From the NCBI GenBank assembly GCA_903860855.1, contig CAIOSF010000220.1, positions 1 to 6,665 of the forward strand: 6,665 nucleotides of DNA, given 5' to 3'. A program made the position numbers and the translations under genes. This document shows, in pieces, positions 1 through 6,511 of the stretch (position 1 is its first letter; every line of letters starts with the position of its first letter). The DNA comes from an uncultured Alphaproteobacteria bacterium (lineage in GTDB: Bacteria; Pseudomonadota; Alphaproteobacteria; Rickettsiales; Midichloriaceae). The notes beneath the pieces are model-generated. The model did no database searches. It worked only from the letters and a program-made list of their open reading frames with translations, and was not told where the DNA came from.

Positions 1-984
1 AATTTTGTTGCAAATCTAAAAAATGAGTACAAAGATAAGGTACAAAGAATTCCGGTAATAATTGCATCAAAAGGTATAGAAAATAACTCCTGCATGCTTA
101 TGAGTCAAATCATAGAGGATGTGGTCGGCAAGTGCCAGACTATTGCCTCACTTTCTGGTCCTAACTTCGCTCTAGAAGTCATGCACAAAGTACCGTCAGC
201 ATCATTATTAGCGATTTCGTCTAATTTCACCAAAGAAAATGAAAATAACTTAGTTGCCGAATCTTTGGTAAAACTATTTAACACCAGAACATTTGTAGTT
301 CATAGATCAATAGATCTATTAGGAACACAGATTTGTGGCGCAATCAAAAACGTTTTTGCCATAGGAGCTGGTATGCTCAACGGCATGGGAGGGGGAGATA
401 ACACCAAGGCAGCCTTTCTAACCAGTAGCTTAGCTGAAATGACTAAAATAGTTACAGCTTATGGAGGGGAGCTGAAAACAGTAATGAGCGTAGCTGGGAT
501 CGGGGATTTATCCCTAACATGCTCTTCCATGATCTCACGAAATGCCAGATTTGGTTATCAATTCGCCAAGGAAGCTTCCTTCAGCAATAGCGATGAATTT
601 ATATCGGAAGCCTCATCTGAAACAATCGAAGGATTAGCAACAGTTAGATCTGTACAGCAACTTATGAAAAAAGCTCATATTTGGTCAAATAAAGATCTTA
701 TTGAATCTCATATACGAATAGATTCAAGACTAAAGCAAGGAAAAGAGGTGGCGAGTACTAGGAATGGATCCGATATGATCAACGGATATACCAAGAGCCA
801 ACAGAGCGAATCATCACGAAGCATTATCGAAGAGGGGAAAAATCCGAAGTTTGACAATTCTATAGACTTGAAGACAGAAGAGCATCATTTGCCTATATGT
901 CAGTCGATATATCGTATTCTATACGAAAGAGCTAGCTTAAATAGTGAGTTAATTGCTAGCATATTTATGCTGGAAAGAGATTAA
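1..984 (+). CDS. gpsA: NAD(P)H-dependent glycerol-3-phosphate dehydrogenase, 5'-truncated by the window
   Basis: Reduces dihydroxyacetone phosphate to sn-glycerol 3-phosphate in the cytosol, the entry point to phospholipid synthesis. Frame 1 is open from base 1, so the start codon and the N-terminal Rossmann part with its glycine-rich nucleotide loop lie upstream; the first Met at 94 is internal. Family landmarks run in order: ASKGIE (67-84), SGPNFALEV (154-180), a catalytic-Lys segment GAIKNVFAIGAG (337-372), GDNTKAAFLT, then GIGDLSLTC and SRNARFG, the latter expected to help bind substrate. The C-terminus LPICQSIYRILYE is typical. Two oddities: about 68 extra residues lie just before LPICQ (listed separately), and the usual TRGLAEM reads TSSLAEM. 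The codons before and after the extra block stay in one frame and match the family, so the gene is probably functional. Stop at 982-984. Identification is firm. Confidence 0.93.
   Translation, partial: NFVANLKNEYKDKVQRIPVIIASKGIENNSCMLMSQIIEDVVGKCQTIASLSGPNFALEVMHKVPSASLLAISSNFTKENENNLVAESLVKLFNTRTFVVHRSIDLLGTQICGAIKNVFAIGAGMLNGMGGGDNTKAAFLTSSLAEMTKIVTAYGGELKTVMSVAGIGDLSLTCSSMISRNARFGYQFAKEASFSNSDEFISEASSETIEGLATVRSVQQLMKKAHIWSNKDLIESHIRIDSRLKQGKEVASTRNGSDMINGYTKSQQSESSRSIIEEGKNPKFDNSIDLKTEEHHLPICQSIYRILYERASLNSELIASIFMLERD
682..885 (+). other. In-frame hydrophilic insertion in the C-terminal domain of GpsA
   Basis: In ordinary GpsA the helix ending near LMKKA (here about 661-675) is followed within a few residues by MPI/LPI and the IYxxL helix. 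Here roughly 68 codons intervene. They are rich in Ser, Lys, Glu, Asp and Asn, without an obvious hydrophobic core, so a disordered or surface loop is the likely structure. The limits are approximate because they rest on remembered family spacing. I looked for the hairpin expected of a Rickettsia palindromic element and found only a 5-bp inverted pair (768-772 with 783-787), so that origin is not demonstrated. Confidence 0.7.
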
Positions 985-998
985 GTTAACTCATAATC

Positions 999-1343
999 AT
1001 GGAAAATTTGGATGAACAAAGAGCTCAGAACTTATTCTCTCAGTTTAAGTGCATAACCTGCAGTGGAGAGAATATCAAAGAATCTCAGAGTGAATTTGCG
1101 AAAATGCTAAGAGAGGATGTTGACGATTACATCAAGCAAGGTTTGGATGATAAACAAATTATACAGAAAGTTGTACAAATATATGGAGATGATATCATGC
1201 TTACGTCATCATATGCATATGGCGGACTATTGATGTGGATGATCCCACTGATAGTTATAATATTTGGATTAGGAAAATTAAATAGTATTCTTAGGAGAGC
1301 TGGTGATAAAACAGGGAATGAAACACCTAGCCATAAACAGTGA
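999..1343 (+). CDS. ccmH: Cytochrome c maturation protein CcmH (CcmH/CycL/NrfF family), no signal peptide
   Basis: A thiol-disulfide component of the system I cytochrome c biogenesis machinery, thought to reduce the apocytochrome CXXCH cysteines before heme ligation at the outer face of the inner membrane. The 114-residue product has the family core: a redox motif FKCITC with Cys18 and Cys21, the following ENIKESQSEFAKMLRED helix, then GLDDKQIIQKVVQIYGDDIML (counterpart of the usual SDxEIxxxLVxRYGD). One membrane segment lies at about residues 76-93, followed by a basic stretch (KLNSILRR). The usual N-terminal signal or anchor is absent: an in-frame TAA at 987-989 sits just before ATG 999, so no longer start is possible. 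The basic tail suggests a cytoplasmic C-terminus and a periplasmic N-domain. It starts 14 bases after gpsA, probably cotranscribed; no clear Shine-Dalgarno is visible. The family is confident; function without export signal is uncertain. Confidence 0.85.
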   Translation: MENLDEQRAQNLFSQFKCITCSGENIKESQSEFAKMLREDVDDYIKQGLDDKQIIQKVVQIYGDDIMLTSSYAYGGLLMWMIPLIVIIFGLGKLNSILRRAGDKTGNETPSHKQ

Positions 1344-1352
1344 TGCGTCAAA

Positions 1353-1417
1353 TCACCCCAAAACCACAAGGCATAGTCGCCCTGCCCCCTATCGCCATAC
1401 TGGCGAGCTCGGGGTGA
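1353..1417. repeat. GC-rich palindromic intergenic element
   Basis: The 65-base block is bounded by inverted ends TCACCCC (1353-1359) and GGGGTGA (1411-1417). Inside is a perfect 6-bp hairpin TCGCCA-TAC-TGGCGA (1392-1406), which can be lengthened over an internal loop by CCCC (about 1385-1389) against GGGG (1411-1414). Positions 1371-1417 are about two-thirds G+C, against clearly AT-rich surroundings. The short sequence AAxCCACAAG also occurs just inside the left end (about 1361-1370) and just outside the right end (about 1425-1435). This is the look of a dispersed REP- or MITE-like intergenic repeat. It begins 9 bases after ccmH and could also stop transcription there, but no T-run follows the hairpin. 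A second copy is not present in the window, so dispersal is inferred. Confidence 0.55.
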
Positions 1418-1826
1418 CAGATCAAAATCCACAAGATGGTTAAGTCCTTCAAGGTATTAGAATGAATTTATAACAGGAATGGTATCGCAAGCATAGATTG
1501 CGAAAATAAAGCAAGCCATAACAACAAACTCATTGCAAAATAGTAATCTACTGATTAATATAGACGCAATGTTATTGAAATTTCGCACTTCCATATGCTC
1601 AACTCAGGTGATCAGCAGAAAATTAACACAGGCTCGCTGCCACTAGCAATATCAGAATTATATACAACACATATATCACAAGTACTTGTAATGATCACTC
1701 ATGCTATGATTGTAACTATCTAAAAATCCTATCTGACTGTGCCGAATCAAATTATGCCAATCTTGCACAAGATGATTTGGAATCCCTTAATCGCACTCTA
1801 CTACTAACGAGCAATGACGCTCTATA

Positions 1827-2285
1827 ATGCAAGAAATTCAATATCCTGACAATCAACACCTAGATATAAATGAGCTATTATCGATCTACTCTAAAGTGCT
1901 CTATGCCATCATCACACCATCTATATATCATATTTATATTCGTAAATACATCAACCCATCCGAAATATTGAATAAAAATCCTAATGCTATTTTGGAGCTC
2001 GCTTCAGAGGAGGCAATATGGCTACATGAAAAACAACATGTCCAACTTAGTGAGCTCATCTCGTACTCAATTGATAAAATTAACCTATTCACTAGTAGTG
2101 GGTGCCATGAATGTTTGGAGAAAAACTGGCTGCAATGCTCCCAAATAGCAGAGTTAGAGCCAGATATAATAAAGGCATTAACAAACTATTGGACTAGACT
2201 AGTCTACAAATCTGGCAGCAAGGCTGATCTATTTTATCGCAGCAAAGATGGACATGGACACAATATATCAAAAAACTTTTATTGA
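1827..2285 (+). pseudogene. Longest open fragment of the decayed repeat protein (152 codons)
   Basis: This frame 3 piece runs from ATG 1827 to the stop at 2283-2285 and contains four regularly spaced units (1884, 1977, 2067, 2157), the last three exactly 30 codons apart. Its ATG overlaps the TAA that ends the preceding frame 1 piece (1825-1827), so the start is probably just where the frame changed. The last dozen or more codons (about 2230 onward) lie past the next frameshift and no longer fit the repeat. No ribosome binding site is visible before 1827. It could still be translated as a short protein, but I read it as a fragment. Confidence 0.55.
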
Positions 2286-2730
2286 TTTCTTGCAAAGCAA
2301 TAAAGTGGCAATACCACAGGGTCTCTCACCCCCTCACTCACTTATTGAATTGCTTGGCAGTGACAACGCTCAATACTGCTATGCACACTCTCTCATTACT
2401 CAATTTGAGCTAAATAAGCATCTAATAACTATATTACTTGATAATAGGACGCTAAACCTATATCGCTAAAATTTTTGCACACAAAAAGACCTAATGCAGT
2501 TATGTAAAGATAAGATGGTAGCCATTATATATAATATGAGTGGAACACATAGACTCAAGTATCAAAAGGTAATGCAGTGGTCAAACAAGAAAATCCAGAT
2601 TATGGCTTTGATGGATAAATATGGAATATACAATTTATTCACCGAGCCTCAACGCAAGCAGATCATAAAAGCAATGGGACGCCATAAAGCTGTACCTATT
2701 TTATCATGCGAATGCAAGACTCTTTGTTAA
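2203..2730 (+). pseudogene. Middle fragment of the decayed repeat protein, with an internal TAA
   Basis: Frame 1 is open from just after a TAG near 2202 to the stop at 2728-2730, except for TAA at 2467-2469. Possible Met starts lie at 2248 and 2494. Repeat units register at 2251, 2329, 2410, 2503, 2581 and, more weakly, 2650; the motif YCYAH (about 2374-2388) sits where CYEH occurs in other units. The unit spacing between 2410 and 2503 is 31 codons straight across the TAA, which is why the two parts are joined. The units here are shorter (23-27 residues in several cases) than in the flanking fragments. Confidence 0.5.
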
Positions 2731-3274
2731 TATTGATAGTCAGATCATAGAGAGCGTAACTTCAGATGAAGCTATGTATTGCTATAAAAATCTAGTGTTC
2801 GACCCTGGCGATTTACTATCCATTACTGATAATAAGAAGATCTTACAGCTGATTTCACCAGGAGCAAGAGATCTATATCTATGTGGAGCTAATCCTAAAC
2901 AGCTGAAAAAATGCGACCCAAATGTGATAGTAGCATTAATCTCTGGTTGTGCCTGGCATTTAAGGCTGCTTGTCGATCTCAATGAACTGATGCTATATGA
3001 TGCAGACAAAATCAAAGCCCTGACTTCTGTTCTAGCACTATCATGCTATGAGCATGGGTGACTTCACTTCGACGATGTCAAAGATTATGATATCAGCAAG
3101 ATCAACCTGTTAATTATCAATTGTTACGCGAAGAATCCTACAACTCAATTGAACCACGATGTGGTCGGGAGACTAATTCGTGGCGACAGTGAGAAAAAAC
3201 CTCCTAAAATCGGCAGAGATAGGGTACCGAAGATGATGACACCATCCTGGACTTGGTACAATATACAGGATTAG
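2699..3274 (+). pseudogene. Third fragment of the decayed repeat protein, with an internal TGA
   Basis: Frame 2 carries the clearest repeats in the region: units at 2735, 2828, 2915, 2999 and 3089. A possible start is ATG 2774, but the repeat DSQIIESVTS already begins at 2735, so that Met is internal. TGA at 3059-3061 falls inside the unit that starts DADKIKALTS, immediately after CYEHG, and the reading continues in the same frame with the next unit DISKINLLII at 3089. After about 3225 the repeat pattern moves to frame 1 (DDDTILDLVQYTGLERL from 3232), which runs to TGA 3385-3387, 24 bases from the clpP stop codon. Confidence 0.55.
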
Positions 3275-3411
3275 AAAGATTAGTGGGAGTCGTAGAATTC
3301 ACAAGTCAAATGAGTTCAGGACGGCAGCAAACTGATGAGAGATCACTAGACCAAATTTTAACTTTTTCAATTCTATGTAATTCCTGATCATATATTCATA
3401 AGGGCTCTGTA

Positions 3412-4053
3412 CTATTTTTTGTCTCCGTTCTCAACTTTTACACCTTGGCCGCTAGCCCAAGCTTCTCCAGCTTTATCTCTATTAATGACCTCATCGATGA
3501 TACCAAATTTCATAGCCTCTTCAGCCGTCATGTGATTATCTCTCTCAATATTTTTCTCAATGACTGACATCTTTCGGCCAGTGTGGTGAGCATAAATCTC
3601 ATTCATTCTCTTCTTGATCCTAAGCATCTCCTTGGCATATATCTCTATGTCGGTAGCCTGCCCCCTATATCCACCCAAAGGTTGATGGATCATAATGCGA
3701 GCATTGGGTAAGGCGCATCTTCTACCTTTTGCACCAGCAGTAAGGAGTAACGATCCCATAGAGCAGGCCTGACCTATACATACAGTTGCTACTTTTGGTT
3801 TTATATACTGCATTGTATCATATATGGCCATGCCAGAAGTAATTGCTCCCCCTGGAGAATTGATGTACATGTAAATATCTTTGTCTGGATTTTCGGATTC
3901 AAGAAAGAGTAATTGGGCCACTATAGAAGCAGACATTCCATCCTCTATAGCTCCATTAACGAAAATGATTCTTTCCTTTAGAAGCCTAGAATATATATCA
4001 AAAGACCTTTCACCTCTTGCTGATTGTTCTATAACCATTGGAATAAAATTCAT
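3412..4053 (-). CDS. clpP: ATP-dependent Clp protease proteolytic subunit ClpP
   Basis: Serine peptidase that assembles as a tetradecameric barrel in the cytosol and degrades proteins unfolded by ClpX or ClpA. The product is 213 residues, close to usual bacterial length. The catalytic triad is visible: Ser98 in GQACSMGS, His123 in MIHQPLGG, and Asp172 in [12 protein letters not shown]. Other landmarks are the N-terminal [20 protein letters not shown] region, the oxyanion-loop INSPGG (residues 64-69), and TAGAKGRR. Cys97 before the nucleophile, instead of the common Ala, matches what I recall of rickettsial ClpP. The ATG at 4051-4053 gives the standard [10 protein letters not shown] start; a weak AGG lies about 8 bases before it. 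No clpX adjoins the gene in this window: the decayed repeat gene ends 24 bases beyond its stop, and the porin gene diverges from its start. Confidence 0.97.
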   Translation of the reverse strand: MNFIPMVIEQSARGERSFDIYSRLLKERIIFVNGAIEDGMSASIVAQLLFLESENPDKDIYMYINSPGGAITSGMAIYDTMQYIKPKVATVCIGQACSMGSLLLTAGAKGRRCALPNARIMIHQPLGGYRGQATDIEIYAKEMLRIKKRMNEIYAHHTGRKMSVIEKNIERDNHMTAEEAMKFGIIDEVINRDKAGEAWASGQGVKVENGDKK

Positions 4054-4067
4054 TCATGTAACCTATT

Positions 4068-4095
4068 TTAATAATGTTTTTGCTAACTTCTGCAA
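4068..4095 (-). promoter_or_regulatory. Possible sigma-70-type promoter for clpP
   Basis: On the minus strand, TTGCAG (4090-4095) lies 16 bases upstream of TATTAA (4068-4073), which precedes the clpP ATG by only 14 bases. The hexamers are a moderate match. Transcription would then start about 8 bases before the ATG, giving an almost leaderless mRNA in which the weak AGG would be at the very 5' end. A promoter farther upstream, inside the porin gene's 5' end, is equally possible. Confidence 0.22.
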
Positions 4096-5561
4096 TAAAT
4101 CGAGTTTATATAATCGTGCCTAAATGCAATAGCTATAGTCTCATTAATGTATTCATAAATACAACCATTATTTCGTTGTTTACGACAACTTTCTTCGCAT
4201 TTTCGAATAATTCATCTAGAGCTGATGATGAACGAATAGACCTACCGAGTGAGTCATCACGAAGCCTTGTCAACGCGAGTAAGAGACAGGGCGCAGTCAA
4301 GGCAATGAGTGCCAAGTTCAACGAAACCATTGACCTGGGTGCGGATATAATGAATAAAACCAAGGCTGAGTCAGAAGCTTATATCACAAATGGAAAGCGT
4401 ATAACCAAAAAGAATGTATCATTATCATTCGATATGACACAAAACAATTATATTTTCAGCAGCAAAGGTGGGACTGCATTACTAACTGATAATCAGATTT
4501 CACTTAAGATGCTTCGACGGGATGACCTAATGGATTATGGTATATTTTATAGGCTCAATACCAATACTTCAGCCGCAAATAATGGCTATATCAAGCTTGG
4601 ACAACAAGTAATGTTTTTTGCTGGAAACAAGTATGGAAAATTAGAGGTTGGCAACTATGTTGGGGTATCATCGCTTTTTGCTGCTTATAACAATCGATAC
4701 GATCTCATAAGCGATGCGAACAACTATTTACAGCAGCATGACCTGCCCATCATCCATATTCCCCAGTTACTCCTTGATCGCGGTTTATGGAGTGAACAGA
4801 AGGGATTCGGTATGGCACGAATAAATGCAAATAAATTGAATTATATCACCCCCCTTATCGAAGGCCTAAGGTTCGGTATATCACTGATACCTTCAAGTTA
4901 TGAGATGAAGTTTGCTAATAAGACTCCATTCATACCACAAGTAGTACCGATAAACAAATACGATGCTGCCATTGCTTATAACGATATGTTTCAGGTTGGG
5001 TGCCAATATGCAAAAAGTATTAGCAATAGCCTGGGAATAAAAGCTAGCTTGACAGGAGAGCATGGTAGACCAAGAAACCAAGATATCAGAGAAAACAAAG
5101 CAAGCTTTCAACCGATTCTTGGCATGCCAGAGATTAGGGTCTCGTCACTAAGATCATGGGAGGCAGCGATCAGTGCAACATATCATGGTTGGATAATGAG
5201 TGGATCTTATACAAGGTCTTCATTTGGTTTAATAAAAGACAAGGTTGATACTAGCTATAGCTTCCAACTGATATATCATATCGGAGGAATAGCTGTAACA
5301 GCCAAGCACTTTAAAAGCAAAAACCACATAATTAACAATATCATAATAGATAAAAAGAAACTGGCACTTGAAAAAAGTGGGGATGAATGGTTGCAAATGG
5401 CTAAGTCTGCGCTAAAACGCAATGTCCTACAACTAAGCTATAAACTCACTGATGGCTTGATCCCATATATAGAGGGTGATTTTGGTAGGTATAAAGTGGA
5501 TGATGGCAGCAAGGCGCCTAGCATGAGCGGTGTTATGATCGGGATGTATATGAGACTTTAG
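4074..5561 (+). CDS. Outer-membrane beta-barrel porin (alphaproteobacterial general-porin type)
   Basis: Probably a trimeric outer-membrane channel for small solutes. From ATG 4074 the product is 495 residues. A hydrophobic segment (INVFINTTIISLFTTTFFAF, about residues 24-43) ending SNNSSRA before DDER looks like a signal peptide with cleavage near residue 50. The ATG start makes its N-region unusually long; GTG at 4116 (481 residues, starting at residue 15) gives a more normal leader. The mature part begins with about 60 hydrophilic, charged residues and then becomes alternating, glycine- and aromatic-rich strand sequence. The segment FFAGNKYGKLEVGNYVG (about residues 182-198) is the counterpart of the porin signature GxxGxxxxGR/N, and late strands such as YSFQLIYHIGGIAVTAKHF and LSYKLTDGLIPYIEGDFG support a barrel. 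The last residues MIGMYMRL end in Leu rather than the usual Phe/Trp. The family call rests on pattern, not a named close homologue. Confidence 0.75.
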   Translation: MFLLTSAINRVYIIVPKCNSYSLINVFINTTIISLFTTTFFAFSNNSSRADDERIDLPSESSRSLVNASKRQGAVKAMSAKFNETIDLGADIMNKTKAESEAYITNGKRITKKNVSLSFDMTQNNYIFSSKGGTALLTDNQISLKMLRRDDLMDYGIFYRLNTNTSAANNGYIKLGQQVMFFAGNKYGKLEVGNYVGVSSLFAAYNNRYDLISDANNYLQQHDLPIIHIPQLLLDRGLWSEQKGFGMARINANKLNYITPLIEGLRFGISLIPSSYEMKFANKTPFIPQVVPINKYDAAIAYNDMFQVGCQYAKSISNSLGIKASLTGEHGRPRNQDIRENKASFQPILGMPEIRVSSLRSWEAAISATYHGWIMSGSYTRSSFGLIKDKVDTSYSFQLIYHIGGIAVTAKHFKSKNHIINNIIIDKKKLALEKSGDEWLQMAKSALKRNVLQLSYKLTDGLIPYIEGDFGRYKVDDGSKAPSMSGVMIGMYMRL

Positions 5562-5705
5562 ATGTAATAATTGAGATCTAATCTGACATTTGTAACGAAT
5601 AAAGAAAAACAAATCGCTGCGTCTTTTGGTTATTAGCTCGGTTATTTTCGGAAACTGGTAAAATCATAATACTAGAAAGTCGCCACACAATATTCACACA
5701 GATGC

Positions 5706-6431
5706 TTATGCCTTCTCATCTCCAGGAAGCCTCCCATGCCACGGGCTGCGGAAGTCGAAGTTACGATACTCTTGAGTTAGATTGTTTGCTGTTAGGGATA
5801 CCGGCTCCTGTATGATTCGTGCAAGTTTTTCATCATATCTCACCTCTACATTGCCAAATAGTGGGAAGTCTTTCCTCAGAGGATGACCTTCAAAGCCATA
5901 ATCAGTCAGAATCCGCCTTAGGTCAGGGTGGCCAATGAAATTGATGCCGTATAAATCCCAAGCCTCCCTTTCGTACCAACCTGCTGACTTATATATATCT
6001 GAAACAGTTAATACATCTTGATTTGTTATGACCCTTAGGCATATGCGCCAATTTTTCGTGATGCTTAGTAACTGATATACCACCTCGAAGCGAGACGATC
6101 TATCAGGAAAGTCGACGCCACATAAATCAATTAATTGTTGAAATTGATAGCGCTCTTTTAAAAATATCATAGTTGATTGGATAAAATCTGCTGATTTTAA
6201 CAGCATGATATTCTCATCGAGTTTCTCATTATACTCTAATGAGCTCATCAATGCCCTCAACGTTTCATCACTCGACATGATTTTATAGAGGACGTGATTA
6301 GGAGATGGATCAGCTACCGGTTCAGCTGCTAATAAGCCTTCGGTTGATGAGCTACATATGGGTGAATCGTTGGTCGATGGATTCGTGGTCGGTGATGAAT
6401 GAGGTATAGGTGATTGATTGAGAGTTGTCAT
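5706..6431 (-). CDS. nuoC: NADH-quinone oxidoreductase subunit C (30 kDa subunit), N-terminally extended
   Basis: Part of the peripheral (Q-module) arm of respiratory complex I at the inner face of the cytoplasmic membrane. The complex I 30-kDa signature is present: [20 protein letters not shown] (residues 154-173), followed by [25 protein letters not shown], and a typical C-terminus FDFRSPWHG. The domain [20 protein letters not shown] (residues 91-110) is also characteristic. The product has 241 residues from ATG 6429-6431. Its first 45 or so are Ser, Pro, Thr and Asn rich and have no counterpart in the family, whose homology begins near residue 52. An in-frame TGA lies a few codons upstream of the ATG, so no longer start exists; Met52 would give a 190-residue protein of standard length. 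Neither start has a clear Shine-Dalgarno. The gene is not flanked by nuoB or nuoD within the window. Confidence 0.96.
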   Translation of the reverse strand: MTTLNQSPIPHSSPTTNPSTNDSPICSSSTEGLLAAEPVADPSPNHVLYKIMSSDETLRALMSSLEYNEKLDENIMLLKSADFIQSTMIFLKERYQFQQLIDLCGVDFPDRSSRFEVVYQLLSITKNWRICLRVITNQDVLTVSDIYKSAGWYEREAWDLYGINFIGHPDLRRILTDYGFEGHPLRKDFPLFGNVEVRYDEKLARIIQEPVSLTANNLTQEYRNFDFRSPWHGRLPGDEKA

Positions 6432-6511
6432 CGGTATGAATATTCACGGTGTATAAGTTGTGAAACTGGCTGATCCTAGCAAATTAAAGTTCATAACACT
6501 AGATCTGAATG

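Larger units (their letters stand above)
1563..3261 (+). repeat. Degenerate coding tandem repeat, about 20 units averaging 29 residues
   Basis: Registered by eye on the helix-like motif [DEN]-x-D-[KIV]-I-x-A-L-T-S. Units begin near 1563, 1670, 1786, 1884, 1977, 2067, 2157, 2251, 2329, 2410, 2503, 2581, 2650, 2735, 2828, 2915, 2999, 3089, 3149 and 3232. The best-preserved examples are SIDKINLFTS (2067), EPDIIKALTN (2157), DSQIIESVTS (2735), DPNVIVALIS (2915) and DADKIKALTS (2999). A second conserved spot lies at unit positions 16-19: C-[YL]-[EK]-[HNK], as CLEK, CYKN, CYEH and CYAH. The unit closes with L-x-E-L before the next D. Units vary from about 20 to 39 residues, most between 26 and 33. 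Nucleotide identity between units is low, so the repeats are old rather than recent duplications. Confidence 0.7.
1479..3387 (+). pseudogene. Decayed gene for a tandem-repeat protein of unknown function
   Basis: No family is recognised. The stretch between the GC-rich element and clpP reads as one repeat protein broken over all three forward frames: frame 3 (about 1497-1646), frame 2 (about 1595-1723), frame 1 (to 1827), frame 3 (1827 to about 2230), frame 1 (about 2205-2730, interrupted by TAA 2467-2469), frame 2 (about 2699-3274, interrupted by TGA 3059-3061), and frame 1 (about 3223-3387, ending TGA 3385-3387). The join is supported because the repeat spacing continues across the breaks: for example EPDIIKALTN (frame 3, 2157) is followed 31 codons later by DMDTI (frame 1, 2251), and Q-R-K-Q-I (2650) by DSQIIESVTS (frame 2, 2735). 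That implies about five frameshifts and two nonsense codons in an original product of roughly 600 residues. The 5' limit is uncertain: ATG 1479 is followed by an in-frame TAG at 1494. No signal peptide or membrane segment is evident. Neighbouring genes are intact, which argues against sequencing error. Confidence 0.75.

Noticed and set aside
1127..1432. Minus-strand open frame of 101 codons across ccmH and the GC-rich element
   Set aside because: It overlaps the well-supported ccmH on the other strand, and its C-rich start is only the translated palindromic element.
1485..1503. 6-bp hairpin TCGCAA/TTGCGA
   Set aside because: It is short, has no T-run on either strand, and is common in AT-rich DNA; not supported as a terminator.
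2782..3015. Minus-strand open frame opposite the repeat units
   Set aside because: The plus strand shows coherent repeats in this interval; the minus-strand frame has no recognisable features.
1479..3387. CRISPR array or DNA-level tandem repeat as the explanation for the periodic pattern
   Set aside because: The periodicity is at the protein level, with low nucleotide identity between units and no constant repeat separated by unique spacers.
1479..3387. Programmed ribosomal frameshifting to join the fragments
   Set aside because: About five shifts of different direction plus two stop codons, without recurrent slippery heptamers, fit decay better than programmed recoding.
3881..4123. Plus-strand open frame opposite the clpP 5' end
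   Set aside because: clpP is unambiguous here with intact catalytic residues on the minus strand.
4133..4363. Minus-strand open frame opposite the porin signal peptide region
   Set aside because: It is the complement of the porin coding sequence and has no supporting context.
4893..5111. Minus-strand open frame of 72 codons inside the porin gene
   Set aside because: The porin reading frame is continuous and family-like across this interval.
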